Shown: positions 18,866-27,739 of the stretch, piece by piece | How the letters are laid out: each line of letters begins with the position of its first letter | Numbering within the stretch: position 1 is the stretch's first letter | Source of the DNA: an uncultured Maribacter sp. | GTDB lineage: Bacteria; Bacteroidota; Bacteroidia; Flavobacteriales; Flavobacteriaceae | DNA length: 64,000 nucleotides | Direction of reading: 5' to 3' | Assembly (NCBI RefSeq): GCF_947500985.1 | Contig: NZ_CANMTX010000003.1 | Span: 248,001 to 312,000, forward strand | Notes under the pieces: model-generated | Databases searched by the model: none | Seen by the model: only the letters and a program-made list of their open reading frames with translations | What the model was told of the DNA's origin: nothing | Translations under genes and position numbers: made by a program

Positions 18866-20923
18866 TTACAGGGTCATTTTAGTAAGATTAGCCTCTATTG
18901 CCGCTAACATATCATAAGTAGGAAAACCGTTATTCTGTCTTCTATTAGCTATAGCGTACCAGTTTTTCCATTTGGTATCGATATCGCCAGAGCTTCTACG
19001 GTCAAAAACTATTTTAAGTTTGCTTTTTGCTGTTGGCAACAATGCAATTGCCTCATTCAAATACTTTTTATCTTTAGTAGTCTCATATTGTTTCTTCAAT
19101 AGAGACATCTTATGAAGTTCAGTTTCAAAAGCTATTAAATCTGAGTATAACTGTGCAGGTAGTAGAATATATGATTGATAGAAATTAGCGTCTCCATTCA
19201 TTTTACCATACCCTAATTCCGCTTCTGAAAGTGATGTTTGCAATAACAATCTTACTTTTTTCGTATTCTCTATATCGCCAATTACACGATTATAATCATA
19301 TGGAATTGGAGATTTACCTGGCCTCACTATCGGTGCATTAGAAAGATAAGATACAGCCTCCCTAATTTCCCATAAGTGTTCTACATAGCCTTTTCTACCT
19401 TCTTGCGCCTCATGCAATAATTTCATTGATGACACAGCATTTTTAGCAGCTTCGTTAGAAAAATATCGATCTGTCCATGTGGTATAAAAATTGTCAGCGT
19501 TAAAGTCTTTTGGGCTATAACACACTTGGCTATATGCCTCTAGATTCAATAGAAATGGTCTAAAATTTTGTCCATTTACCAGACAATATTTATCAGCATC
19601 GTATTGCTGAAACATATCTTTCATAACCGACTCTACCTTTTCAGGATATGGATTATGTACGGTATGATTCAACCAATAACCTGCATGCATGTAAGTACCA
19701 AATTCATAGCCTTTGGTATCTTTTAATTCATGATCAAAAGTGCCAAAACCATGATCAGACCATACTACGGTCCAATCTTTTGGCGGGTTAAAGCCCTCAT
19801 TAAACATCTCCATACCGTCACTATAACAAATGGCTACTTTTATAGCATCTTCGTTATATTTATCGACCAAGAGACCAAACTCTTTATACACTTCGTTGAA
19901 AACTTCAATTTTACTTTCTCCACAAGAGCTTTTATATTCCCAATCCCAAACTTGGTTTCTAGGTCTGAGAACAAAAATATCGGTCTTACGTAATGGTGTT
20001 TCTTCTAAATAATATTTCCAAGCCGTGAGCCAGTCTTCTCTATATTTAGACCAACAATCTGCCTTGTTCTCATCCATAGGATGTATTTGATAACCTAACT
20101 CAAAATCTACTTGAATTTTCATTCCTTTTGATTTGGCGTAGTCAATCATTTTATCCAAATATTCAATATCTATCTGGTAATTAGGGTTCAATTTTTTATA
20201 CTCAGGTCTTACATAAAATTCTGGTCTACCTAACATATCAAAAAATTGAATAGCGTTGTAACGTAGGCGTACCAATGAATTGATCATTTCAGTATAACTT
20301 TCCCAATCGTACTCTAAAAGCTTACCCCTATAATTGGCAAGCTCATCAACATCATTTTCAAAATAAGCCAAAATTGGCACCTTTGGCGGCGCAATGGTTT
20401 TTGGAGTAAAATTGAAAACATCAACCAAAGTCTTTTTGCTAGGTAGTTTCCCTGTCCAATACTCCAATGGATCAACTCCTAAAACTTCTTTACTATAATC
20501 GTAAACTGCATATTGTAACCCTTCAACATCTGAACCGGCCAATACAATAACCTCTGTAATATTGGCATATGTATTCTTAGACCAAATACCACCACGTGGA
20601 CCAGGGTTTATCTTAGATAATTCTAAGTTATTCTTGGATATCAATTCGGCAAGTATTGTATTTGAATCTGGTGTACCTAAAACAAAAACAGCCGTATTTT
20701 CAGGTATTATAGTTCCCTCTTTTACAATCTCGATTTCTTCTTCCAATACCTTTTCAAGGTCTGTTTTTAGATCTTTAATTGTAGAAATTTCTACATCATT
20801 AGCATTTTTACCTGTTATTAAATAAACAGAATGGCTTTTTTTAATACCATTGCATGCCAAATAAAAAGACATGAAAATGGTAATTAAAAAGAAGTGTTTT
20901 ATATATCTAAATTTTTTAATCAT
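18866..20923 (-). CDS. GH115-like lipoprotein, putative glycoside hydrolase
   Basis: The 685-residue protein has a lipobox (Cys24, FYLACNG). The N-terminal domain (AVFVLGTPDSN, VIVLAGSDVEGLQYAVYDYS, LGVDPLEYWTG) resembles the GH115/GH67-type N-domain. The following barrel is collinear with the locus's GH115. VVWSDHGFGTFDHEL (about residue 385) corresponds to LVWTDDNYGYIRQL (about 395), YMHAGYWLNHTVHNP to YYHTSYWGRPHDYLW, and YCLVNGQNFRPFLLNLE to WILNCGDIKPHEYNIELF. It lacks the long GH115 C-terminal beta domain. I recognise no named family; a uronic-acid-active hydrolase is the best guess. It is the first hydrolase gene after susCD. Confidence 0.7.
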   Translation of the reverse strand: MIKKFRYIKHFFLITIFMSFYLACNGIKKSHSVYLITGKNANDVEISTIKDLKTDLEKVLEEEIEIVKEGTIIPENTAVFVLGTPDSNTILAELISKNNLELSKINPGPRGGIWSKNTYANITEVIVLAGSDVEGLQYAVYDYSKEVLGVDPLEYWTGKLPSKKTLVDVFNFTPKTIAPPKVPILAYFENDVDELANYRGKLLEYDWESYTEMINSLVRLRYNAIQFFDMLGRPEFYVRPEYKKLNPNYQIDIEYLDKMIDYAKSKGMKIQVDFELGYQIHPMDENKADCWSKYREDWLTAWKYYLEETPLRKTDIFVLRPRNQVWDWEYKSSCGESKIEVFNEVYKEFGLLVDKYNEDAIKVAICYSDGMEMFNEGFNPPKDWTVVWSDHGFGTFDHELKDTKGYEFGTYMHAGYWLNHTVHNPYPEKVESVMKDMFQQYDADKYCLVNGQNFRPFLLNLEAYSQVCYSPKDFNADNFYTTWTDRYFSNEAAKNAVSSMKLLHEAQEGRKGYVEHLWEIREAVSYLSNAPIVRPGKSPIPYDYNRVIGDIENTKKVRLLLQTSLSEAELGYGKMNGDANFYQSYILLPAQLYSDLIAFETELHKMSLLKKQYETTKDKKYLNEAIALLPTAKSKLKIVFDRRSSGDIDTKWKNWYAIANRRQNNGFPTYDMLAAIEANLTKMTL

Positions 20924-21248
20924 TCGCTTTTATCTATCTATTTACTAGAAGTTTTGGGCTAATTTTTATTACTCCACAACAAATATTTCATAAGTTGATT
21001 TATTAAAATAAAAAAATAAATACTAGCATTATTTAAAGCAGACTACACGCTAAAAATTGAGATAGCACAACTTTAAAATCATCTATAATGAAATCTGAAA
21101 GAGTAAATTATATGAGGTTAAAAAGAACAGGGTAGCTAATTGGTAATTTTGAATAACAAAAATTAAAATACAGGCAGGTTTTAAACCTGCCCATATCAAC
21201 TCAATTTAAACTAACTACTTAACTGAATTTATTTAATTACTTATAGAT
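20924..21248. other. Intergenic region between SusD and the hydrolase genes
   Basis: This 325-nt AT-rich gap has no plausible gene. It holds a GC-rich hairpin just after susD and no TCCAT-type HTCS box. I see no clear TAnnTTTG promoter, so the hydrolase genes may depend on read-through from susC. Confidence 0.6.
21173..21191 (-). terminator. Probable partial terminator or processing hairpin after susD
   Basis: GGCAGG and CCTGCC arms with an AT linker form a stable stem. On the minus strand it is followed by a T-rich but interrupted tract. It would let susC and susD be expressed more strongly than the hydrolases downstream. Confidence 0.45.
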
Positions 21249-22925
21249 TTAGTACCCAGGGTTTTGTACCATAGAACCATCTGACAATTGCAATTCATTT
21301 GCAGGAATAGGTCTCAATAAATGAATACTAGAATCAAAAGCCCCGTGATCAATTACCTGAGGATTATAAAGCCCAATACGCTCCTGTAATTTACCTGTTC
21401 TTTTCAGTACTGCCCATCGGTTGGCTTCTCCTGCCAACTCAACAGCTCTTTCATCTAAGATATCATCAATAGTAACTGATGTATATTCATTTGCTATACC
21501 GGTAGCTCGTTCTCTAACAATATTCAAATGAGAAAGCGATCCCGCTGTGTTTCCTGCACCAAGATGTGCTTCTGCAGCGATTAAATGCGTTCCAGATACT
21601 CTAAAAACAAATGTATCACGTGCCCCATCTGTATTTTCATTGAAATCATTGTCATCGAATTTCTTAAAAATAGGAAAGTTAGTTCTCAAAATATTCGTAG
21701 AATATTGAAAGTTAGTACCATCAATATTCTCAGGAAGTCCAAACAAATATTGATCAGGTTGATATACATAATATCTATTTAATTTATCTGTTAATTCGTC
21801 CATATCTAAAGCATTTTTAGGATAGTATATTACTGTATCACCTGGTTGAATTAATACTTCTGAAAGCGGTCCGTCCACACCATCTGCATCAAAAACTTCT
21901 TCTACATCTGCAAATAATGCTCTATGAATAGTAGCTTCTTCCCTAGTATCGTTATCAGCAAATAAAGAATAAAAGAAAGGTGTAGGCATAGCTGCAAAAC
22001 CTACAGTACCGTAAGGTGTACCAATTCTAGTAATTCCAGGGTATTCGAATACTTGATTCATAAAAGCTGCATGCTTGTTATTTTGCTTATCAGTATCCAA
22101 ACCACCAGAACCCCATTGTACTGCAAAAAGTATTTCGTCATTGACTTGATTATCAATATCAAATACCTCAGCGAAAGTTTGGCTTCTTATATCGTAACCT
22201 CCTATAGCAGTTTCTGCTAAATTAGCCGCAGTACTATAATCTGCAGTAGTACCAAATGAAGTATAAGCTCTTGTTAAATATACCTCAGCTAACAAATGTT
22301 GCGCAGCCCTTTTTGAAAAACGACCAGTTTCTGGTGCGTCTAATAGTGTAGGAATCGCTTCTTCAAGGTCTAAAATTATTTGTGCATAGGTAGCTTCTTC
22401 AGATGATCTTTCATAATCGGTTCTAATAGTTGTAGCTTCTTCAGTTTCAATAACAACCCCACCGTATTGTTGTACCAAATTGAAGTATGCAAGAGCTCTC
22501 AAAGCTTTTGCTTGGGCGATACCATAATCTCTAAACCCAAAATTTGATTCACTAAAATTAATTTGAGTTTGATATCTATTAATTGCTGTATTAGCTTTAC
22601 CGATTACACTATAATTATTAGCCCAAACCGAAAGTCCCATGCCAGAATTAATATCAGTATAATCATTTTCAGAACTAATCGAGGTAGCTTCTGATTGGCT
22701 TGCAAATAAATCTGTTCCAAAAAATTTAAAAGTGTAATCGCTATAAATAGGGCGTAGACTACTATACACCCCAACAATCAATTGATCTGCTGTTTGTTCA
22801 TCTATAAAGTTTTCGCTTGTGATATCTGAGAATATATCTTCTTCGATAAAATCATCGCATGCGGTAAAGGCCGTTATACTTAGTAGTACAACACCAATAT
22901 ATTTTATTTTTCTAACTAATTTCAT
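21249..22925 (-). CDS. SusD/RagB-family glycan-binding lipoprotein
   Basis: The 558-residue protein has a lipobox Cys23 (AFTACDDF). SusD features include the early FIDEQTADQLIVGVYSSL helix, ALRALAYFNLVQQYGGVV (TPR-like), LLAEVYLTRAY and the C-terminal LRPIPANELQLS...NPGY end. It is the surface lid partner of the adjacent SusC, and it captures the glycan before import. It starts 16 nt downstream of susC in the same operon. The ligand cannot be deduced. Confidence 0.95.
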   Translation of the reverse strand: MKLVRKIKYIGVVLLSITAFTACDDFIEEDIFSDITSENFIDEQTADQLIVGVYSSLRPIYSDYTFKFFGTDLFASQSEATSISSENDYTDINSGMGLSVWANNYSVIGKANTAINRYQTQINFSESNFGFRDYGIAQAKALRALAYFNLVQQYGGVVIETEEATTIRTDYERSSEEATYAQIILDLEEAIPTLLDAPETGRFSKRAAQHLLAEVYLTRAYTSFGTTADYSTAANLAETAIGGYDIRSQTFAEVFDIDNQVNDEILFAVQWGSGGLDTDKQNNKHAAFMNQVFEYPGITRIGTPYGTVGFAAMPTPFFYSLFADNDTREEATIHRALFADVEEVFDADGVDGPLSEVLIQPGDTVIYYPKNALDMDELTDKLNRYYVYQPDQYLFGLPENIDGTNFQYSTNILRTNFPIFKKFDDNDFNENTDGARDTFVFRVSGTHLIAAEAHLGAGNTAGSLSHLNIVRERATGIANEYTSVTIDDILDERAVELAGEANRWAVLKRTGKLQERIGLYNPQVIDHGAFDSSIHLLRPIPANELQLSDGSMVQNPGY

Positions 22926-22941
22926 TTGTATACTTTTTAAG

Positions 22942-25900
22942 TTAATAGGCTAATTTTAAACCAAGTAATACTGTTTTTACAGCATACGCCTGATTGAATG
23001 AGTTTTGGAGACCAGTTTCTGGATCCGGCCCTGCATAATCAGTAAACGTAAACGGGTTTTGGAGGTCTAACGAAAATCTTAAATTAGAAAGATTAAGCTT
23101 GTCTAATAGGTCTTGATTAAAAGTATAAGCTACTCCTATATTACCTATACGTACAAAAGAAAAATCTTCATAAAACCAAGGTCTAGAGCTATCTTCACCA
23201 AATTCAACAGAAGGGTATTTAGCATTAGGGTTGTTCGGTGTCCAATAATCTTGTACTAGACTGTTAAAAACTGCTCTATCTCCTTGAAAAGTTGAAAAGT
23301 TTTGAAGAAACTCAGAATGTCCAAAAGAACCTTGTCTTGTATTTGCTTGAACATTTAATTCAAAATTCTTAAAATTAAAAGTATTGGTTATACCTGCAAT
23401 CCAATCAGGAGACTGTGATCCTAAAACTACCTTGTCATCTTGATTAATATCTCCATCACCATTTTGATCAACGAATTTATATTGCCCTGGTAAAGCTCCA
23501 AAAGAAATAGCTTCTGCCTCTTCATCAATTTGCCAAATTCCATCAACTTCATAATCAAAAGTTGCATCTATTGGTGCTCCTACTTGTAAAACACCATTTA
23601 AACGTGAATCAGATCCAACGAGAATTTGATCAAGATCATCAAACAATTCCAAAATTTCATTATCGTTTTTGGTAAAGTTGAAATTGGTTCTCCAAGAAAA
23701 ATTATCTGTTTTTACATTAACAGTATTTAAAGTTATTTCAACACCGCTGTTACGAACCGACCCAAAGTTACCTATTGAAGTTGGTACACTACCACCTTCA
23801 CCTAAACCTGTTATAAACGATAGTTGGCGATCTAGTATACTACCCTCTGTCGTTTTGTTGTAATATTCAATACCAAAATTTATTCTATTATTTAATATCG
23901 CAAAATCTAAACCAACGTTATATTCTTTTGAAATTTCCCAATCAAGATCAGCATTTGGTAAAGTTTCAACTATTTGACCAAGGCCATTGCTGTCTCCAAA
24001 AAGGTAATTCGATTGATTTAAAAATGCTAATGAGCTATATGCGTCAACAGTGTTGTCGTTACCAGATTCTCCATAACTTACTCTTAATTTTAAATTATTT
24101 AACCAATCCACGTCCTGAAGAAACTTTTCTTCGCTAGCGCGCCAAGCAAATGCTGCAGACGGGAAGAATTCCCATTTGTTACCCACAGATAATTTTGATG
24201 AACCATCATATCTACCAGTAAACGTAAATAAGTACCTATCTTTTATGTTATAATTCAAACGACCAGCGAAAGATGCTAAAGTTTCTTTTTCATAAAAAGT
24301 GCCAAAATCTATAATATCTGCACCTGCTTCGGTATTAAAAAATAAAAATGCATCAGTATCAAAGTCTCTTGTTTGTATACCACTGCCTTCATTTTGATCA
24401 TGAAATACAGAAGATATAAAAGTTGCTTTCAAATTTTGATCATCCTTTATATCGAAATCAAAATCTAAAATATTATCCCAGGTATAAGAAGTTCTAAAAT
24501 TAGTATCAAAAACCGAACGTACACGAGAAGGATCGTTTCGAGAACTTTTAGTTAGCAAACCTCTAAACTCTCCAAAACGGGCAGAAGAAATATTTGGCGA
24601 AAATTGTGTTTTAAAATTCAACCATTCTGTAGGCTTATAATTAAAGAATACGTTAGCGATAACATCTAAAGACTTTGTGTTAACCGTCCAATTACCTTCA
24701 TCTTCAAAAATTGGATTTGGAAAACGAAGATCTTGTTGATCTGGGAAAATGATAGCTTCACCATTTGCATCAAAAGGATTTACCGTTGGTGCCAAACGAA
24801 ATGTACTTCTAAAAAGTTCTCTACTACCTTCTTCACGTTCTGAAAAAGATAAATACGTTTTAATACCAATAGTAACTTGATCTGAAACTTTCTTAGAAAG
24901 CGATGCACTAATATTATAACGTTCAAAATCTTCTATACCAATAACACCTTCATCTTTTAAATATCCTAGAGACCCGTTAAAAATTAATCCATCAGATCCA
25001 CCAGAAATACCTAATGTATGACTTGTTTGCACACCTGTTCTTTGAAATGAATCAATCCAATTTGTAAACCGTCCGTTTGCTACATTATCAGCTTCTTCAT
25101 TCGTATTTTGAAATTCGGTTGAGCGATCTATTACTACACTGTTATAATCTGCTGCGGTTGTTCCTCCAGTAGCTCTCCATTCTCTTGCTCTTAGTACATC
25201 ATCAACAAAAGCTATATAACCTGGTCCATCATAAAAATCAGGCACATTGGTTGCAGAACGTAATCCAAAAGATGTGTCGTAGGTAATTCTTGTTTTACCT
25301 TCGAAACCATTTTTTGTAGTAATTATAACTACCCCATTAGCACCTCTTGAACCATAAATAGCTGTTGCCGAGGCATCTTTCAAAATATCCATTTGCTGGA
25401 TATCCGCAGGATTTAGAACCGTTATATCATCAAAGAAAACACCATCAACAACATAGAGCGGTTGAGAAGGATCATCAGCAACATTATCACTAACCCCATC
25501 TCTTTCACTGCCTTGATTAGCAGTTATTACAGTGTTACCTCTAATTTTAATAGATAATGGAGCCCCTGGTTTTGAACTTAATGTTCTTACATCAACCCCG
25601 GCAACTCTACCTTTTATAGCTTGACCCAAATCAGTCTTTCGTTGCTCTGTAAGTGTCTCTGTACTTAAAGAAGAAACAGCCCCAGTTAAATCACTTTTCT
25701 TTACAGACCCGTATCCTATTACTACAACCTCATCTAACTGAGCCGTATCTTCTGACAAGGTAACCGATAAATTAATTTGACCGGTATAAGGTACATCTAT
25801 AGATTTATAACCCAAATAGGATACACTTAAGATATTTCCGTTTTCTACTGAAATACTAAAATTTCCATCAAAATCTGTAACCGTACCATTTGATGTTCCT

Positions 25901-26034
25901 TTTACTACAATAGATGCTCCTGGAATTGGCATACCCTGGTCATCTGCCACAGTACCAGTAACGCTACTCTGCGCCCATAGTACTGATGACATGCCCAATA
26001 AAAGGAATACCATTAATAGTTTTAGTTTTTTCAT
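22942..26034 (-). CDS. SusC/RagA-family TonB-dependent outer-membrane transporter
   Basis: The 1030-residue protein has a signal peptide of about 21 residues. It continues with a carboxypeptidase-regulatory-like domain (VTGTVADDQGMPIPGASI), a TonB-box region near DEVVVIGYGSVKKSDLTG, a plug domain (SIKIRGNTVI, YVVDGVFFDD, ILKDASATAIYGSRGANGVV) and a large beta-barrel ending in an aromatic C-terminus. It imports oligosaccharides through the outer membrane with SusD. Its promoter carries the TCCAT direct repeat, so it is the likely primary target of the locus HTCS. Confidence 0.96.
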   Translation of the reverse strand: MKKLKLLMVFLLLGMSSVLWAQSSVTGTVADDQGMPIPGASIVVKGTSNGTVTDFDGNFSISVENGNILSVSYLGYKSIDVPYTGQINLSVTLSEDTAQLDEVVVIGYGSVKKSDLTGAVSSLSTETLTEQRKTDLGQAIKGRVAGVDVRTLSSKPGAPLSIKIRGNTVITANQGSERDGVSDNVADDPSQPLYVVDGVFFDDITVLNPADIQQMDILKDASATAIYGSRGANGVVIITTKNGFEGKTRITYDTSFGLRSATNVPDFYDGPGYIAFVDDVLRAREWRATGGTTAADYNSVVIDRSTEFQNTNEEADNVANGRFTNWIDSFQRTGVQTSHTLGISGGSDGLIFNGSLGYLKDEGVIGIEDFERYNISASLSKKVSDQVTIGIKTYLSFSEREEGSRELFRSTFRLAPTVNPFDANGEAIIFPDQQDLRFPNPIFEDEGNWTVNTKSLDVIANVFFNYKPTEWLNFKTQFSPNISSARFGEFRGLLTKSSRNDPSRVRSVFDTNFRTSYTWDNILDFDFDIKDDQNLKATFISSVFHDQNEGSGIQTRDFDTDAFLFFNTEAGADIIDFGTFYEKETLASFAGRLNYNIKDRYLFTFTGRYDGSSKLSVGNKWEFFPSAAFAWRASEEKFLQDVDWLNNLKLRVSYGESGNDNTVDAYSSLAFLNQSNYLFGDSNGLGQIVETLPNADLDWEISKEYNVGLDFAILNNRINFGIEYYNKTTEGSILDRQLSFITGLGEGGSVPTSIGNFGSVRNSGVEITLNTVNVKTDNFSWRTNFNFTKNDNEILELFDDLDQILVGSDSRLNGVLQVGAPIDATFDYEVDGIWQIDEEAEAISFGALPGQYKFVDQNGDGDINQDDKVVLGSQSPDWIAGITNTFNFKNFELNVQANTRQGSFGHSEFLQNFSTFQGDRAVFNSLVQDYWTPNNPNAKYPSVEFGEDSSRPWFYEDFSFVRIGNIGVAYTFNQDLLDKLNLSNLRFSLDLQNPFTFTDYAGPDPETGLQNSFNQAYAVKTVLLGLKLAY

Positions 26035-26062
26035 TTTTATTATTGTTAAGTTAATTGACTAC

Positions 26063-26116
26063 TAAAGTATTGTTAACACCAAGTTAATGAATGGACATAT
26101 TCATCGGAAACATGGA
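26063..26116 (-). promoter_or_regulatory. Putative HTCS box and promoter of susC
   Basis: In the gene direction, TCCAT elements (complements of 26112-26116 and 26091-26095) are spaced 21 bp start to start, with TCCATGTTT in the first, as at MIOX. Exactly 21 nt after the second comes TACTTTA (complement of 26063-26069). The second element ends 56 nt before the susC ATG. Confidence 0.7.
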
Positions 26117-26262
26117 CAGCCTTAAAAAAATGGATTATTTTTAAAATATTAATTTCCTAAAATAACCTTTAATATTTTACATAATTCACATATTTATTAG
26201 GTAAAAATTTACATAATTTTTATTTTTAAGTCATAAAGGCTTTTAACGTTTAGAATGTATTA

Positions 26263-26316
26263 TCCATGCTTTGTATTAAAATGTCCATCTAATAAAAACC
26301 TAATCTCTGTACTTTG
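26263..26316 (+). promoter_or_regulatory. Putative HTCS box and promoter of the DUF1080 operon
   Basis: TCCAT at 26263-26267 (context TCCATGCTT) and at 26284-26288 are spaced 21 bp. After exactly 21 nt comes TACTTTG (26310-26316), a -7-like box. The box ends 57 nt before the ATG, almost the same distance as at susC. Confidence 0.7.
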
Positions 26317-26345
26317 TAAAGCCTTACTAAACCAATATATCAATA

Positions 26346-27734
26346 ATGAAAAATTACCTATTAACTAGTAAATTACTAATAGTATCAGCGTTAGCATTAG
26401 CGGTTAGCTGCACCGAAAATACAAAAGACGACACCCCTTGGGTAGACTTATTTGACGGAAAAACTTTAAATGGTTGGCATAAACTTGGCGGTGATGCGAA
26501 CTATAGCATAAAAGACGGTACTATAGTGGGCACAACTATACACGACACCCCTAACACTTTCTTGACTACAGATAATATGTACGGAGATTTCATTTTAGAA
26601 TTAGACTACAAGGTTGATTCTACCATGAATTCAGGTATTCAAATTCGTAGCAACAGTATATCTTCTTACAGAGATGGAAGAGTACATGGCTATCAAATAG
26701 AAATTGACCCATCTGAAAGAGCATGGAGCGGTGGTATATATGATGAATCTAGACGTGGTTGGTTGAACCCGATGACCGATAACCCTAATGCACAAAAAGC
26801 ATTTAAACAAAACGAATGGAACCACTACCGTATAGAAGCAATTGGCGATACCATAAAAACTTGGGTAAACGATGTGCCGGCTGCCTACCTTATAGATGAT
26901 AAGACCGCAAGTGGTTTTATTTGTTTGCAAGTTCACAGCATTCATGATGATCAAAAAGCTGGTACTGATATCGTTTGGAAAAATGTCAAAATAGTTACAG
27001 ATAGTGTTTCGAAATATTCAAGAACTTCTCCCCTTACTCCTATTATTACCAAAAATCAATTATCTATTGACGAGAAAAAAGATGGATGGGAATTACTGTG
27101 GGACGGTAAAACCACCAATGGATGGAAAGGTGCCAAGTTAGAAGAGTTTCCAGAAAAAGGTTGGGTAATTGAAGATGGTATTTTAAGTGTTCTTTCTTCA
27201 GGCGGTGCAGAATCTTCAGCTGGTGGAGATATCGTCACCAAAGAACTTTATGGTGATTTTGAATTAAAAGTTGATTTCAAATTAACACCTGGCGCCAATA
27301 GCGGTATAAAATATTATGTAGATACGAATATTAACAAAGGAGAAGGTTCTTCTATAGGATTAGAATATCAAATCTTAGATGACAACCTTCATCCAGATGC
27401 TAAACTAGGGAATCATGAAGGTAGTAGAACGGTATGTTCATTATATGATTTAATTCAAGCGGATGTAAATAAACCTATCAACGCAATTGGTAAATGGAAT
27501 ACCGCTTACATTATATCAAAGGATAACCACGTTGAACATTGGTTAAATGGAACCAAGGTTTTAGAATACGAACGAAAGAGCGATGCATATAAAAAGTTAG
27601 TCTCTGAAAGCAAATATGCTAAGTGGCCAAGCTTTGGAGAACTAGAGAAAGGTCAAATTTTACTTCAAGACCACGGCGATTTTGTTTCTTTCAAAAATGT
27701 AAAGATTCGTTCAATTAGTAATACTAAAGAATAA
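26346..27734 (+). CDS. Tandem DUF1080 lipoprotein (3-keto-disaccharide hydrolase family)
   Basis: The 462-residue lipoprotein (Cys22, LAVSCTEN) carries two copies of the DUF1080 concanavalin-like fold. Copy one is at about 32-215 ([18 protein letters not shown] ... IVWKNVKI). Copy two is at about 240-458 ([15 protein letters not shown] ... SFKNVKIRS). Members of this family act on 3-keto-glycosides or bind sugars. The Gfo/Idh/MocA oxidoreductase 5 nt downstream could make or use a 3-keto sugar, which supports that route. The gene leads a plus-strand operon under a TCCAT-type promoter. Confidence 0.88.
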   Translation: MKNYLLTSKLLIVSALALAVSCTENTKDDTPWVDLFDGKTLNGWHKLGGDANYSIKDGTIVGTTIHDTPNTFLTTDNMYGDFILELDYKVDSTMNSGIQIRSNSISSYRDGRVHGYQIEIDPSERAWSGGIYDESRRGWLNPMTDNPNAQKAFKQNEWNHYRIEAIGDTIKTWVNDVPAAYLIDDKTASGFICLQVHSIHDDQKAGTDIVWKNVKIVTDSVSKYSRTSPLTPIITKNQLSIDEKKDGWELLWDGKTTNGWKGAKLEEFPEKGWVIEDGILSVLSSGGAESSAGGDIVTKELYGDFELKVDFKLTPGANSGIKYYVDTNINKGEGSSIGLEYQILDDNLHPDAKLGNHEGSRTVCSLYDLIQADVNKPINAIGKWNTAYIISKDNHVEHWLNGTKVLEYERKSDAYKKLVSESKYAKWPSFGELEKGQILLQDHGDFVSFKNVKIRSISNTKE

Positions 27735-27739
27735 ATAAC

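Larger units (their letters stand above)
26035..26345. other. Divergent regulatory region between susC and the DUF1080 operon
   Basis: This 311-nt AT-rich region has no gene. It contains two TCCAT direct-repeat promoters facing outward, and one extra ATGGATTA copy at 26130-26137, 18 nt from the nearer susC-side element. This makes it the main control point of the locus. Confidence 0.7.
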
